From Candidatus Bathyarchaeota archaeon (GTDB lineage Archaea > Thermoproteota > CALKCG01 > B24 > JAGTQN01), in NCBI GenBank assembly GCA_018396395.1, contig JAGTQN010000015.1, positions 1 to 23,394 on the forward strand: a stretch of DNA of 23,394 bases. The letters run 5' to 3'. This document shows positions 1-8,018 of this stretch, piece after piece; the stretch's first letter is position 1, and each line of letters starts with the position of its first letter. The position numbers and the translations under genes are program-made. The notes below the pieces were generated by a model. That model had not been told where the DNA came from, made no database searches, and saw nothing but the letters and a program-made list of their open reading frames with translations.

Positions 1-693
1 CATATACAGGCAGCCCTAAAGCTCCGCCGTCACGTAATTACGACTAACAAGGGACCTTTAGCCTTGGCCCTTCCGGCCTTGATGGAGCTGGCAGAGTACA
101 ATCGGGTTCAGCTGAGGTTTAGCGGAACGGTAGGCGCTGGTACACCCATCCTAGACTTCGCAAAGAAGTGTTTGATTGGCGATAGGATCCTCGCTGTTCA
201 GGGCATTCTCAATGGGACGACCAATTATATCCTAACCCGTATGTCTGAGGAGGGAATAAGCTTTGAAACATGTCTAGCAGAGGCCCAAAGGGCTGGTTAT
301 GCCGAGGCGGATCCTTCGATGGATGTGGATGGATATGATTCCGCCTGCAAGCTCGTCATTATAGCAAACTATGTCATGGAAATAAGGGCTACCCTGAAAG
401 ACGTAAAAATCGAGGGCATAAGGAAGATCTCAAACCAAGATATCCAGAAGGCAGCTAGGCTAGGAAGGGTCCTGAAGCTCATCGCCTCGATTGACGGAGG
501 GCTCAAGGTTCAGCCTACTGAAATCCCTAAGACAAGTCCCCTTTGCGTAGGAGGGACCCTAAACGCCATCACCTTCACAACTCAATATAGGGGTGAGCAA
601 ACGATAATAGGGCGGGGAGCTGGAGGTCGCGAAACAGCCGCAGCCATCTTAAGAGATCTTTTAAACATCAAAGGGGAACTCTTAGAAGGGTAA
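1..693 (+). CDS. hom: Homoserine dehydrogenase, C-terminal part (5' end outside window)
   Basis: The enzyme reduces aspartate semialdehyde to homoserine with NAD(P)H, the branch point towards threonine and methionine. The reading frame is open from base 1, so the gene enters from the left and the N-terminal nucleotide-binding domain is missing. About 230 residues are visible. They include VITTNKGPLA at the end of the nucleotide-binding domain, the substrate-domain motif GILNGTTNYIL, and the catalytic segment EADPSMDVDGYDSACK with the acidic residues and lysine expected of the family. The C-terminal end (GRGAGGRETAAAILRDL) is also typical. There is no ACT domain after it, so it is the short form. 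It stops with TAA 19 bases before aspartate kinase on the same strand, a likely operon in one pathway. Family call is sure; only the N-terminus is unseen. Confidence 0.95.
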   Translation, partial: HIQAALKLRRHVITTNKGPLALALPALMELAEYNRVQLRFSGTVGAGTPILDFAKKCLIGDRILAVQGILNGTTNYILTRMSEEGISFETCLAEAQRAGYAEADPSMDVDGYDSACKLVIIANYVMEIRATLKDVKIEGIRKISNQDIQKAARLGRVLKLIASIDGGLKVQPTEIPKTSPLCVGGTLNAITFTTQYRGEQTIIGRGAGGRETAAAILRDLLNIKGELLEG

Positions 694-712
694 GACTGGC
701 GGCGAAGTTGAT

Positions 713-2125
713 TTGAGGGTTGTCATGAAATTTGGAGGGACATCCCTAGCCGATGGGAAGGTTGCCAAAAAGGCCTTGGAGATCATCCAAGACTATCTTC
801 AAAAGGGATGGAGCCTCGTGATCGTCGTTTCGGCCCTAAGCCAAATAACGGATAGGTTGATCGAGGCTTCAGAGGCTGCTCTACGAAGGGACTTGGCTAC
901 GGTAAGGGCAATATGCCAGGAATTGAATCGAAGACATGAAAAGTTCCTGGAGGACATTTTCGAGGATCCCCATCTTAAGGACGAACTATCCCGTTTCGTC
1001 CATGAAAGGATGGAGGAGCTCGAGAAGGTTCTGGTTGGAATAGGCTATTTAGGGGAGCTTACCCCTAGGTCTAGGGATTACGTCCTAAGCTTCGGAGAAA
1101 GGCTTGTAGCCCCTATTATAGCTGGGGCCCTATGCAATCTGGGCTTTAGGGCTAAGGCCTTCACTGGAGGCGAGGCTGGCATCATCACAGATTCCAACTT
1201 TGGTGAAGCCCGTCCCCTTATGGAAATGACAAAGCTTCAGGTGAGGCAGAGGCTGGAGCCTGAATTAGAGGCTGGCATTGTTCCTGTGGTTACGGGCTTC
1301 ATAGCCACAGACCAGAATGGTTATATAACGACCCTAGGTAGGGGTGGCTCCGATTATACGGCCACGATCCTAGGGGTTTCCTTAAAGGCTGATGAGGTTT
1401 GGCTTTGGACGGATGTAGACGGACTTATGACGACGGATCCGAAAGTTGAGCCTTCTGCTAGGACGATACCCCAGCTTTCCTTCCATGAGGCTGTTGAGAT
1501 GGCAGCCCTAGGAGCCAAGCGCATGCATCCAAGGGCTCTGGAGCCTACCTCTGAAGCCGGAATTCCAGTAAGGATAAAAAATACCTTCCGAAGGGATTAT
1601 CCTGGGACCCTCATTACGGGGGAGGCAAGGGTTAGACCTGGAAGTATCGTGAAGGCCTTAACCCTCATAAAGGATGTAGCTATGATAACAGTAAGCGGAT
1701 CTGGCATGGTAGGCACTCCCGGAACGGCGGCTAGGATCTTCGATGTTCTTGGGAGAAATGGCATAAACATCTTGATGATATCCCAAAGCTCCTCTGAAGC
1801 CAACATATCGTTCGTTATACCTAGAAGCCTTCTTGGAAAGGCTGTTACAGCCCTAGAAACATCCCTCTTAGGCGGGGGTCTTATAAAGAATGTTGAGGCG
1901 GAAGCTGATGTATGTATTGTCGCTGCTGTAGGCGCTGGAATGAAAGGAACTCCAGGCGTTGCGGCTAGGATTTTTAAAGCTGTGGGGGACGAGGGAATAA
2001 ACATCCGGATGATAGCCCAAGGCTCTTCCGAGCTTAATATATCCTTCGTGGTAAAGGAAAGCGAAGGAGAGAGGGCCATAAGGGCTCTCCATAAGGAGTT
2101 CAGACTTCATGAGGGAATACCTTAG
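713..2125 (+). CDS. lysC: Aspartate kinase with two ACT domains
   Basis: It phosphorylates aspartate, the first step to threonine, methionine and (by the aspartate route) lysine. The N-terminal amino-acid kinase domain opens with MKFGGTS (residues 5-11) and contains GFIATDQNGYITTLGRGGSD and LWTDVDGLMTTDPK, the usual substrate and ATP sites. Two ACT domains follow from about residue 315, each with a repeated pattern (GTPGTAARIFDVLGRNGINI, then GTPGVAARIFKAVGDEGINI), which suggests feedback control by an end-product amino acid. The TTG start gives MRVVMKFGG, completing the first beta strand as in other archaeal homologues. An ATG at 725 behind GAGGG is the alternative start. It lies 19 bases after homoserine dehydrogenase and is probably co-transcribed with it. 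The 470-residue length is normal. Confidence 0.96.
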   Translation: MRVVMKFGGTSLADGKVAKKALEIIQDYLQKGWSLVIVVSALSQITDRLIEASEAALRRDLATVRAICQELNRRHEKFLEDIFEDPHLKDELSRFVHERMEELEKVLVGIGYLGELTPRSRDYVLSFGERLVAPIIAGALCNLGFRAKAFTGGEAGIITDSNFGEARPLMEMTKLQVRQRLEPELEAGIVPVVTGFIATDQNGYITTLGRGGSDYTATILGVSLKADEVWLWTDVDGLMTTDPKVEPSARTIPQLSFHEAVEMAALGAKRMHPRALEPTSEAGIPVRIKNTFRRDYPGTLITGEARVRPGSIVKALTLIKDVAMITVSGSGMVGTPGTAARIFDVLGRNGINILMISQSSSEANISFVIPRSLLGKAVTALETSLLGGGLIKNVEAEADVCIVAAVGAGMKGTPGVAARIFKAVGDEGINIRMIAQGSSELNISFVVKESEGERAIRALHKEFRLHEGIP

Positions 2126-2150
2126 GCTTGAAGCCTCCGGATCGTTCTAG

Positions 2151-2166
2151 GGTTAAAGATTTTAAG
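2151..2166 (+). promoter_or_regulatory. Probable TATA box of the epimerase gene; leaderless start
   Basis: TTTTAA at 2160-2165 is centred about 25 bases before the ATG at 2187, and no Shine-Dalgarno sequence precedes that ATG. This spacing matches an archaeal TATA box whose transcript begins at or next to the start codon. A short inverted repeat, AGGCTTGAAGCCT (2124-2136), overlaps the stop codon of aspartate kinase just upstream. Inference from spacing only. Confidence 0.4.
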
Positions 2167-2186
2167 GTTCTTAGCCCCTTTTCCCT

Positions 2187-2978
2187 ATGGTGAAGTCATT
2201 GAAGTTTGGAGCCGTCATTTCAAGAGGGCTTCTCGAACCTCCCAGCTTTGCGAGGATGAAGTCCCTTGGTTTTGATGGAGTGGAAGTCTTCCTATGGCAA
2301 CTGAAGGCAGAGGAAAAGGATGCCATCGTGAGAAGGCTTAGGGATCTCACCAGGGATTATGGACTACGCATATCGGATATAGGAGGAGGACCAAGCCTTG
2401 TCGATATGGGCATTCAGGCAAAGGCTGAGGAATCCATAGAAAGGGGGAGGGAGTTCCTTTCCATCGCTAGGTCCCTAGATTCGCCCATTAGCCTTATGCC
2501 CAGCTTCATGGCTCCTCCTGAGGTAAAGCGTGAGGAGGTCCTCAAAAGGGCTGCCGAAAACCTGAGGAAGCTTGACAGATTCGCCCAGATGGAGGAAGTT
2601 GATATAGTCATCGAGCCCTTGAATCGCTACGAGACAAATCTCCTAAGGACAATGGAGGAAACGGTTAAGTTCATCGAGGGGCTCGGGACTGAGAGGGTTC
2701 GTCTCATGGCAGATTTGTACCATATGAACATCGAAGAAGCCAGCCTTCCCTTTGCGCTAAGGCGAACAGGAGGTCTCTTGGATCATATACACGTTTCGGA
2801 GAACCATGGAGGCCTTCCAGGGACTGGAACGATTCCCTATGGAGAGGTCTTTAGAATCCTTAAGTCTATAGGATATAAGGGCTTCGTTTCCATAGAGTTC
2901 CACGGGTATCAGGGAGACCTCTTCGAGGGTTATGGAAAGGCTCTATCATACCTTAGGCTTCTAGATGCCATCCTATGA
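2187..2978 (+). CDS. Sugar phosphate isomerase/epimerase family protein (D-tagatose/D-allulose 3-epimerase-like)
   Basis: This is a 263-residue TIM-barrel protein of the xylose-isomerase-like superfamily. The metal-binding set of ketose 3-epimerases is present: Glu143 in EPLNRYET, Asp176 in ADLYHMNIEE, His202 in HIHVSENHGG and Glu237 in SIEFHG. The segments EPLNRYET, YHMNIEE and LPGTGTIPY closely follow D-tagatose/D-allulose 3-epimerases, so interconversion of ketoses at C3 is the likely chemistry. Hydroxypyruvate isomerase or inosose-type activity cannot be excluded. The gene begins 61 bases after aspartate kinase, seems to have its own promoter, and ends convergently with the RFC operon 31 bases away. 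It is the only gene in the window ending in TGA. Family sure, substrate not known. Confidence 0.85.
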   Translation: MVKSLKFGAVISRGLLEPPSFARMKSLGFDGVEVFLWQLKAEEKDAIVRRLRDLTRDYGLRISDIGGGPSLVDMGIQAKAEESIERGREFLSIARSLDSPISLMPSFMAPPEVKREEVLKRAAENLRKLDRFAQMEEVDIVIEPLNRYETNLLRTMEETVKFIEGLGTERVRLMADLYHMNIEEASLPFALRRTGGLLDHIHVSENHGGLPGTGTIPYGEVFRILKSIGYKGFVSIEFHGYQGDLFEGYGKALSYLRLLDAIL

Positions 2979-3009
2979 AAGCCTTTCAATGAGCTTCGAA
3001 AGCTTGGGC

Positions 3010-4188
3010 TTAGTCTTCCGAAGCCTCCATGAAGGCATCAAGCCTTTCCTTAAAATCGGGTCTTTTTGCCATAATCTTAAGGTAGGGAAGGAATTCAGCC
3101 CTCACCTTTCTTCTTGAACAGTGAAGGATGGAGCCGAGCTTTCCCAGGGCTTTCAGGGCTTCGCTCCTTTCTCCCTTCGTCCTTCCTAGAAGGGCGATGT
3201 TGGAAGGATAGGTGTACCTAGTAAACTTTCTGTAAGGCTCCCTTTTGGCGAGGGCAACACCTCCTGTCATGAGGTCGACGGCATAAGCCTGAAGCTTCCA
3301 GTTTTGCCTAAAAATGACACGACTCATGAAAAGATCTGCCTTGCTCAGGGCATCGAAGGCCTTAGCAATTTCCAAAGGATCCTCATATTCTTCGGCGATG
3401 TTGTTCTCAATCCACCAGAAGACTTCTTCAAGGTCTTTATCAACCTCGTTGAGGCTAAGCTTGGCCGTCATTAGGCTCTTGGTCTTAAAGATTGCCTGAA
3501 GAGCTTCGAAGATGTCCGTCTGGCGCTCCCTAAAGCCCAAGGAGGAAAGGTCCTCATCCCTAATAATTCGGGAACCCCTTCCTAAGACCTCAAGGTCGTT
3601 TATCGCGGATCTAAGGTCTCCCTGGCTTCTGGAGGCTATAATCTTAAGGACCGATTCGTCAATCGACAAACCCTCAAGCTCAGCTATGCGCTCCAGATAC
3701 CTTTGAACATCCCTTATTCCCAAACGTCGCATTCTCACAAGCTGGCAGTAAGGTCTTATCGTCCGGAGCCTTTCGTTGTAGGGATCATTAGCCGTAAGGA
3801 CTATGGGATGCTTCGATCCTTTGATGATTTGGATTATGGCTCCTACACCCCCTCGATCCTCTTCACCAGCCAATCCATCCACTTCATCGATGAGGAAGAG
3901 CTTAGGCCTCTGGAAGATGGATGCCTGAGCCATGGACCTTCCGATTCTGGCCTCGATGGCTTCAGCCGACCTGAAGTCGCTGGCATTCATCTCTATCAGG
4001 TCGAGGCCCTCCTCTTGAGCCAAGGCTTCTACGATGACAGTCTTGCCACAGCCTGGAGGCCCATAGAGGAGCATAGCCTTAGAGCCTGGCTTCCAATTTT
4101 TATACCAAGCCATGAGGGTTTCTATGGCTTCTTTCTGATCCAAGACTTCCTTGAAGCTTCTGGGTCTATACCTCGATACCCAACTCAA
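3010..4188 (-). CDS. rfcL: Replication factor C large subunit
   Basis: Large subunit of the archaeal clamp loader, which uses ATP to open the PCNA ring and place it on primed DNA. It has an N-terminal AAA+ domain with RFC box WVSRYRPRSFKEVLDQ, Walker A GPPGCGKT (43-50), Walker B LFLIDEVDG (DEVD at 101-104), and the sensor region SQGDLRSAINDL. The C-terminal collar domain is recognisable (YRKFTRYTYPSNIALLG). At 392 residues it is on the short side for the family. It ends in FMEASED with no PIP-box (QxxLxxFF-like) motif, which many archaeal large subunits carry at the C-terminus. The start is a TTG 20 bases after the stop of the small subunit, preceded by GAAGGT with suitable spacing; an in-frame TGA two codons upstream rules out a longer form. 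It forms an operon with the small subunit. Confidence 0.96.
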   Translation of the reverse strand: MSWVSRYRPRSFKEVLDQKEAIETLMAWYKNWKPGSKAMLLYGPPGCGKTVIVEALAQEEGLDLIEMNASDFRSAEAIEARIGRSMAQASIFQRPKLFLIDEVDGLAGEEDRGGVGAIIQIIKGSKHPIVLTANDPYNERLRTIRPYCQLVRMRRLGIRDVQRYLERIAELEGLSIDESVLKIIASRSQGDLRSAINDLEVLGRGSRIIRDEDLSSLGFRERQTDIFEALQAIFKTKSLMTAKLSLNEVDKDLEEVFWWIENNIAEEYEDPLEIAKAFDALSKADLFMSRVIFRQNWKLQAYAVDLMTGGVALAKREPYRKFTRYTYPSNIALLGRTKGERSEALKALGKLGSILHCSRRKVRAEFLPYLKIMAKRPDFKERLDAFMEASED

Positions 4189-4208
4189 TTGTCAATACCT
4201 TCTTATCG

Positions 4209-5180
4209 CTACCTTCTCTTGTGGGCTTTTGAGAAGAGGAGGAATTGGGCCAGAAGGGCTTCTAGCTGGATAAGCTCGTTTCCTCCTTCCGTAAGGCGAA
4301 AATCGTACTCTCCTATCTTATCGATGAGCTGGACCTTTTCCTCATCCGTAAGGTCGAGGCTATAGACCTGTCTATGGATTTCCCGGATCAAATCCTCACC
4401 CATAAGTCCTTGCCTTAGGAGCATGTCTTGGAGAATTTCCCTGGCCTCTTGGAAATGTCCTGAAAGGGCCTTCTCGAGCATAAGCCTTACATCCTCCGGT
4501 CTGGCTTGCGAGGCTGCCTCATAAATGGAGCTTTCATCGATCTCCCGACTGAGGGCAGCCGAGGCTTGGAGGAGGTTGGCCGCTTTCCTAAGGTCTCCTT
4601 GGGCAAAATATATGATGGCTTCTATCGCCTTATCAGTAATCTTCAGTCCCTCACCTTGGACGATGCGCATTACATACGCCCTTACATCATCACCGCTTAA
4701 GGGCCTGAATCTGAAAACGGCGCAACGACTTTGAATGGGCTCGATGACACGGGAGCTGTAGTTACAACAAAGGATGAACCGGGCAGTTCGGGTGAAAGTT
4801 TCCATAGTTCTCCTGAGGGCTTGTTGGGCCTCAGGCGTAAGGGCATCAGCCTCATCCAAGACGATGATCTTAAAAGGGACATCCCCGATGGCCCTTGTTC
4901 TGGCGAAATCCTTTATCTTCTGCCTTATGACATTGATACCCCTCTCATCACTGGCGTTAGTTTCCAAGGTACTCTGGCGCCATGCGCTTCCGAAAAGTTC
5001 TTCAGATATGCAAAGCGCAACAGTTGTCTTTCCGGACCCTGGGGGTCCAGCATAGAGCATATGGGGTATGTTTCTTTCCTTCACGAAGACTTTTACCCTC
5101 TCGACTACATGGCGCTGGTTGATGACATCATCTAGCTTTCTCGGCCTGTACTTCTCAGCCCATATCTCGAGGCTATCCAT
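4209..5180 (-). CDS. rfcS: Replication factor C small subunit
   Basis: Small subunit of the clamp loader; in archaea usually several copies join one large subunit. The 323 residues hold RFC box IWAEKYRPRKLDDVINQ (6-22), Walker A GPPGSGKT (45-52), the DEAD Walker B (109-112), and the SRC motif (151-153) carrying the arginine finger that acts on the neighbouring subunit's ATP. The collar domain follows from about residue 230. The ATG start is preceded by a GGTAG purine stretch and, further up, an AT-rich TATA-like element (TTTAATTA, about 5207-5214 read on the minus strand). It is the first gene of a two-gene operon with the large subunit. Length and motifs are fully normal. Confidence 0.97.
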   Translation of the reverse strand: MDSLEIWAEKYRPRKLDDVINQRHVVERVKVFVKERNIPHMLYAGPPGSGKTTVALCISEELFGSAWRQSTLETNASDERGINVIRQKIKDFARTRAIGDVPFKIIVLDEADALTPEAQQALRRTMETFTRTARFILCCNYSSRVIEPIQSRCAVFRFRPLSGDDVRAYVMRIVQGEGLKITDKAIEAIIYFAQGDLRKAANLLQASAALSREIDESSIYEAASQARPEDVRLMLEKALSGHFQEAREILQDMLLRQGLMGEDLIREIHRQVYSLDLTDEEKVQLIDKIGEYDFRLTEGGNELIQLEALLAQFLLFSKAHKRR

Positions 5181-5501
5181 TCTCTACCTACCGCCAACGC
5201 TAAAGCTAATTAAACCCTACCGATTAAATCCTTTCCCCATAAAAGGGTGCCGTAACCTTAAGCCTTCCACACCCCTCCTTTACGAGGCTTAGCATGGAAA
5301 GGCTCTGATCCCGAGGATTCCATAAAACCTTCCTTAAAGTCCTACGATGCCTTACGTGGTTATAGTAGCCTTTCAGGCTTCCAAGTGTATGCGTGGCTGA
5401 AGGGCTTATGGCATATGCAAAGGAAGTAATTTTAAATAAAATAATGGAAAAGGAGGAAGGAAATTTATTTAATTTTCTCGGTATGTTAATGCCGCGATAG
5501 A
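5181..5501. other. Intergenic region between rfcS and the aminotransferase
   Basis: No gene is supported here. The right part (5425-5480) is very AT-rich and holds an inverted repeat described separately as a possible terminator. The left part contains the presumed promoter of the RFC operon. I checked for a tRNA-like cloverleaf and a conserved TTCRANYC arm and saw none. Confidence 0.5.
5432..5472 (-). terminator. Possible terminator after the aminotransferase
   Basis: A perfect 9-base inverted repeat, TTAAATAAA (5432-5440) and TTTATTTAA (5464-5472), separated by 23 bases, lies 30 bases past the stop of the minus-strand aminotransferase gene. Read on the minus strand the stretch is T-rich (CCTTTTCCATTATTTTATTT), as archaeal termination sites often are. 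Termination here is inferred. Confidence 0.35.
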
Positions 5502-6893
5502 CTATTTCAATCGATATTGGTTTAGTAACCCCTCATCCAGCATCTGCTTTAGAGAATCCCTAAAGGCGTTTACGGTAAATTCGATATCAGTCTCCGTATG
5601 GGCAACCGAAAGAATAGCCCTTTGGCCCATAAAGTGAACTCCGCGGTTTATCATTGCCTTGTTAAGGGCACCATCTCCAGGGTTTCCAAGCAATTTCGAA
5701 AGGCGGGCCAAGTCATCGAAACTCGATACTTTTATATCCTCTGGAGAGATGCCGAAACCTATGTTGACGATGGAGGGACTTCCTCCCCAAGCCATTCCCT
5801 TGATTCTAAGTTCATCGAAGACCTCGTTAAGTCTTTTTTTCATTTTTTCTCCAAGGGCATTTACGTATGGATTTACTTTTCCCTCTGCTATGATACCGAG
5901 ACAAGCATTCCCTGCGGCAGCACTTTGGGGATTGGCATTAAAGGTTCCTGGATGTGGAACCTTTCCTAGGCGACTCCTTTTTGGAGCCAATTCATAGTCC
6001 AACATGCCCATGATATCCCTTTTACCCGTTACGGCCGCTCCTGGATAGCCACCACCTACAATTTTCCCTAAGGTTGTAAGGTCTGGAATAATACCATAGG
6101 CTTCCTGAGCCCCACCAGGGGCATCCCTGAAGCCCGTTACTACCTCATCGAAGATGAGAACCGATTGGTATTTCTCAGTAAGGCTTCTGAGCTTTCTCAA
6201 GAAGTCCCCTTCCATAGGCACATGGCCCATGGAGGCTCCACTTGGCTCGAGAATAACCCCCGCAACATCACCGCCTTTCATAGCGTCCTCAAGGGCTTCA
6301 ACATTATTTGGCGGAATGACGACAATGTTTTGGAGGGCTTCTTCCGGGATACCTGCGCATCCGCCGCCGGCCTTGTAGGGTGCCTGATATCCTGGAAGAA
6401 GGTAGTCATGCCATCCATGGAAGTGTCCTGCAAACCTAACGATCTTTTTACTTCCAGTGTAAGCCCTAGCAAGGCGCAAAGCCATAGATGTGGCCTCGGT
6501 CCCTGAGCTTGTGAATTCGACAAAACCTCCTCTAGCACTCGGGACGAGCTTTGTAATCTTCTCGGCCCATTGGATTTCTAGCTCATGAGAAGCACCGTAG
6601 TGGGTCCCCTTCTTAGCCTGATCTAAAACAGCTTCGGTAACGATAGGATGCAAATGCCCCAAGATGAGAGCACCATGGCCCATCCAGTAGTCTATGTATT
6701 CGTTTCCGTCCACATCCCACTTTCGGCATCCCTTAGCCCTAGTAATGTATATTGGGAAAGGCCTCATGTATCTAGAATCATGGGTTACGCCTCTTGGAAA
6801 GAGATTTCTAGCCTTCTCGTAGAGGGCCTTCGATGTCTTATGCCTTTGCACATACTCCTCCTCTATCCTCAAGGTCTTTGAACAACCTTCCAA
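5502..6893 (-). CDS. Class III PLP-dependent aminotransferase, glutamate-1-semialdehyde aminomutase-like
   Basis: A fold-type I PLP enzyme of 463 residues. Seen are the phosphate-binding SGTEAT (130-135), GHFHGWHDY (156-164), the cofactor-contacting Asp249 in IFDEVVTGFR, and the Schiff-base Lys277 in TLGKIVGGGYP. The overall pattern is closest to glutamate-1-semialdehyde 2,1-aminomutase (hemL, tetrapyrrole synthesis). However, the active-site segments that in true HemL read GGRxDIM and QAGTLSGNPLA are here TGKRDIMG and HPGTFNANPQSAA, so a different amino donor or substrate is quite possible. The start is TTG, supported by GGTGA seven bases upstream; an ATG 13 bases upstream is out of frame. 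The gene stands alone between long spacers, so context gives no pathway. Family sure, HemL function uncertain. Confidence 0.88.
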   Translation of the reverse strand: MEGCSKTLRIEEEYVQRHKTSKALYEKARNLFPRGVTHDSRYMRPFPIYITRAKGCRKWDVDGNEYIDYWMGHGALILGHLHPIVTEAVLDQAKKGTHYGASHELEIQWAEKITKLVPSARGGFVEFTSSGTEATSMALRLARAYTGSKKIVRFAGHFHGWHDYLLPGYQAPYKAGGGCAGIPEEALQNIVVIPPNNVEALEDAMKGGDVAGVILEPSGASMGHVPMEGDFLRKLRSLTEKYQSVLIFDEVVTGFRDAPGGAQEAYGIIPDLTTLGKIVGGGYPGAAVTGKRDIMGMLDYELAPKRSRLGKVPHPGTFNANPQSAAAGNACLGIIAEGKVNPYVNALGEKMKKRLNEVFDELRIKGMAWGGSPSIVNIGFGISPEDIKVSSFDDLARLSKLLGNPGDGALNKAMINRGVHFMGQRAILSVAHTETDIEFTVNAFRDSLKQMLDEGLLNQYRLK

Positions 6894-6906
6894 ATTCTTT
6901 CACCAT

Positions 6907-8018
6907 CCAGCTCCTATGTTTTCATCCTTTTTCTCCCTAAATGCTTTTCCTCAAGACATAGCTTTCATGTTTTCATTTGGCTTCTTCAGAAGACTCTATA
7001 GTAGCCGTAGAATTCATAATCCCTTTTCTCCACCGAGTTTCCGAATAGCCTTTTTCGGACTTGGCTCTATTATGAGAAACGGCTTTAGCAGACATAGATG
7101 AGATGGTTATAAGGTGGCCGCTGTTGAAATCACCGAACCACAGTCTTCCCCATATGAAACCTCTGCCAATAATTGGTATCGAATAGGTTTCGTAAACAGT
7201 GCTGGAAAAACATTATCCGAAATGGAAAGGGCTCGAGTTTGAAGTTCCCTATTAAAGGGTGGGAGATAATATGAGATGAAGATGGATTGCCCTTTGGGCT
7301 AGATCAAATTTCTTTAGCTTTGTGGCTAAATTATGGTTTATAGGTTATGGGAGCGTTTTCAGTCTCCGAGTCATGGAGCTGTTTCCGAAAGTTTCCTAAA
7401 TCGACCATTTTGCCGTTCAGAGACGGAAGGGAAAATCCGGAAAAAAGAATTAAGCCATAAAGCATTTCTTTGCCTTTTCTCCAATAGAAAGTTATTCAAA
7501 ACCTTGATTCGGCTCTTTGCGATTATAAAGTCCCTTTTGAGCGAAATTTCCCACATCGATAGTTTGGAGAAACCTTTTGCTTTAGGACGGCGCAGAAGAG
7601 GGCGCCTTTTCTTGTCTTAGCATTTACACAGTTATCGCATGACCTCTGGACGGTTGTCATAGACATCCCATTAAAAATTCGAGAGGAGAGATTTCAATTT
7701 TACGATCTAAATTCTTTGAACCCATAGGAAAGGAAAAAACCTTTCATTGAACCATGGTAATGTAGGCCTCGTCCGTTTTCTTCCAATTATTGCATAAGTT
7801 TTTTGACACTTTTAAGAAAAAGGTAGTGGTGCCCTCCATTTTGGATCATATGGGACATATTTCAAGGAATGTGTACGCTTATCTCGAGGAGCGAAGGGAT
7901 AGAGAACCGTAAAGAAGAATGTCAGAATGCTGGGCTTAATAATGACAGAATCTTTAAGAAAATATGGTGGTTAGGGGATCCGTTCACGAGATTAAGGCCC
8001 GGGAGGATCGAAACTTTC
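6907..8018. other. About 1.1 kb without a convincing gene
   Basis: This is the longest non-coding stretch of the window. Frames of 60-95 codons exist on both strands (for example 7333-7620 +) but have no family motif, no ribosome-binding site and an odd Phe/Arg-rich composition, so I do not call them. A hairpin GAAAGG-AAAAAA-CCTTTC lies at 7728-7745. TCTTTAAG at 7951-7958 is a TATA-like element and GGGAGG at 8001-8006 a ribosome-binding site for the gene that starts at 8019. No tRNA-like structure was recognised. Confidence 0.5.

Noticed and set aside
3703..4365. 220-codon plus-strand frame inside the RFC genes
   Set aside because: It is antisense to strongly conserved RFC sequence across both genes and has no protein-like features of its own.
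7333..7620. 95-codon frame on the plus strand, with a 61-codon frame antisense to it
   Set aside because: No motif, no ribosome-binding site and an atypical composition; most likely chance open frames.
7869..8018. Start of the acyl-CoA synthetase at 7869
   Set aside because: It adds 50 residues without family similarity; the conserved protein begins at 8019.
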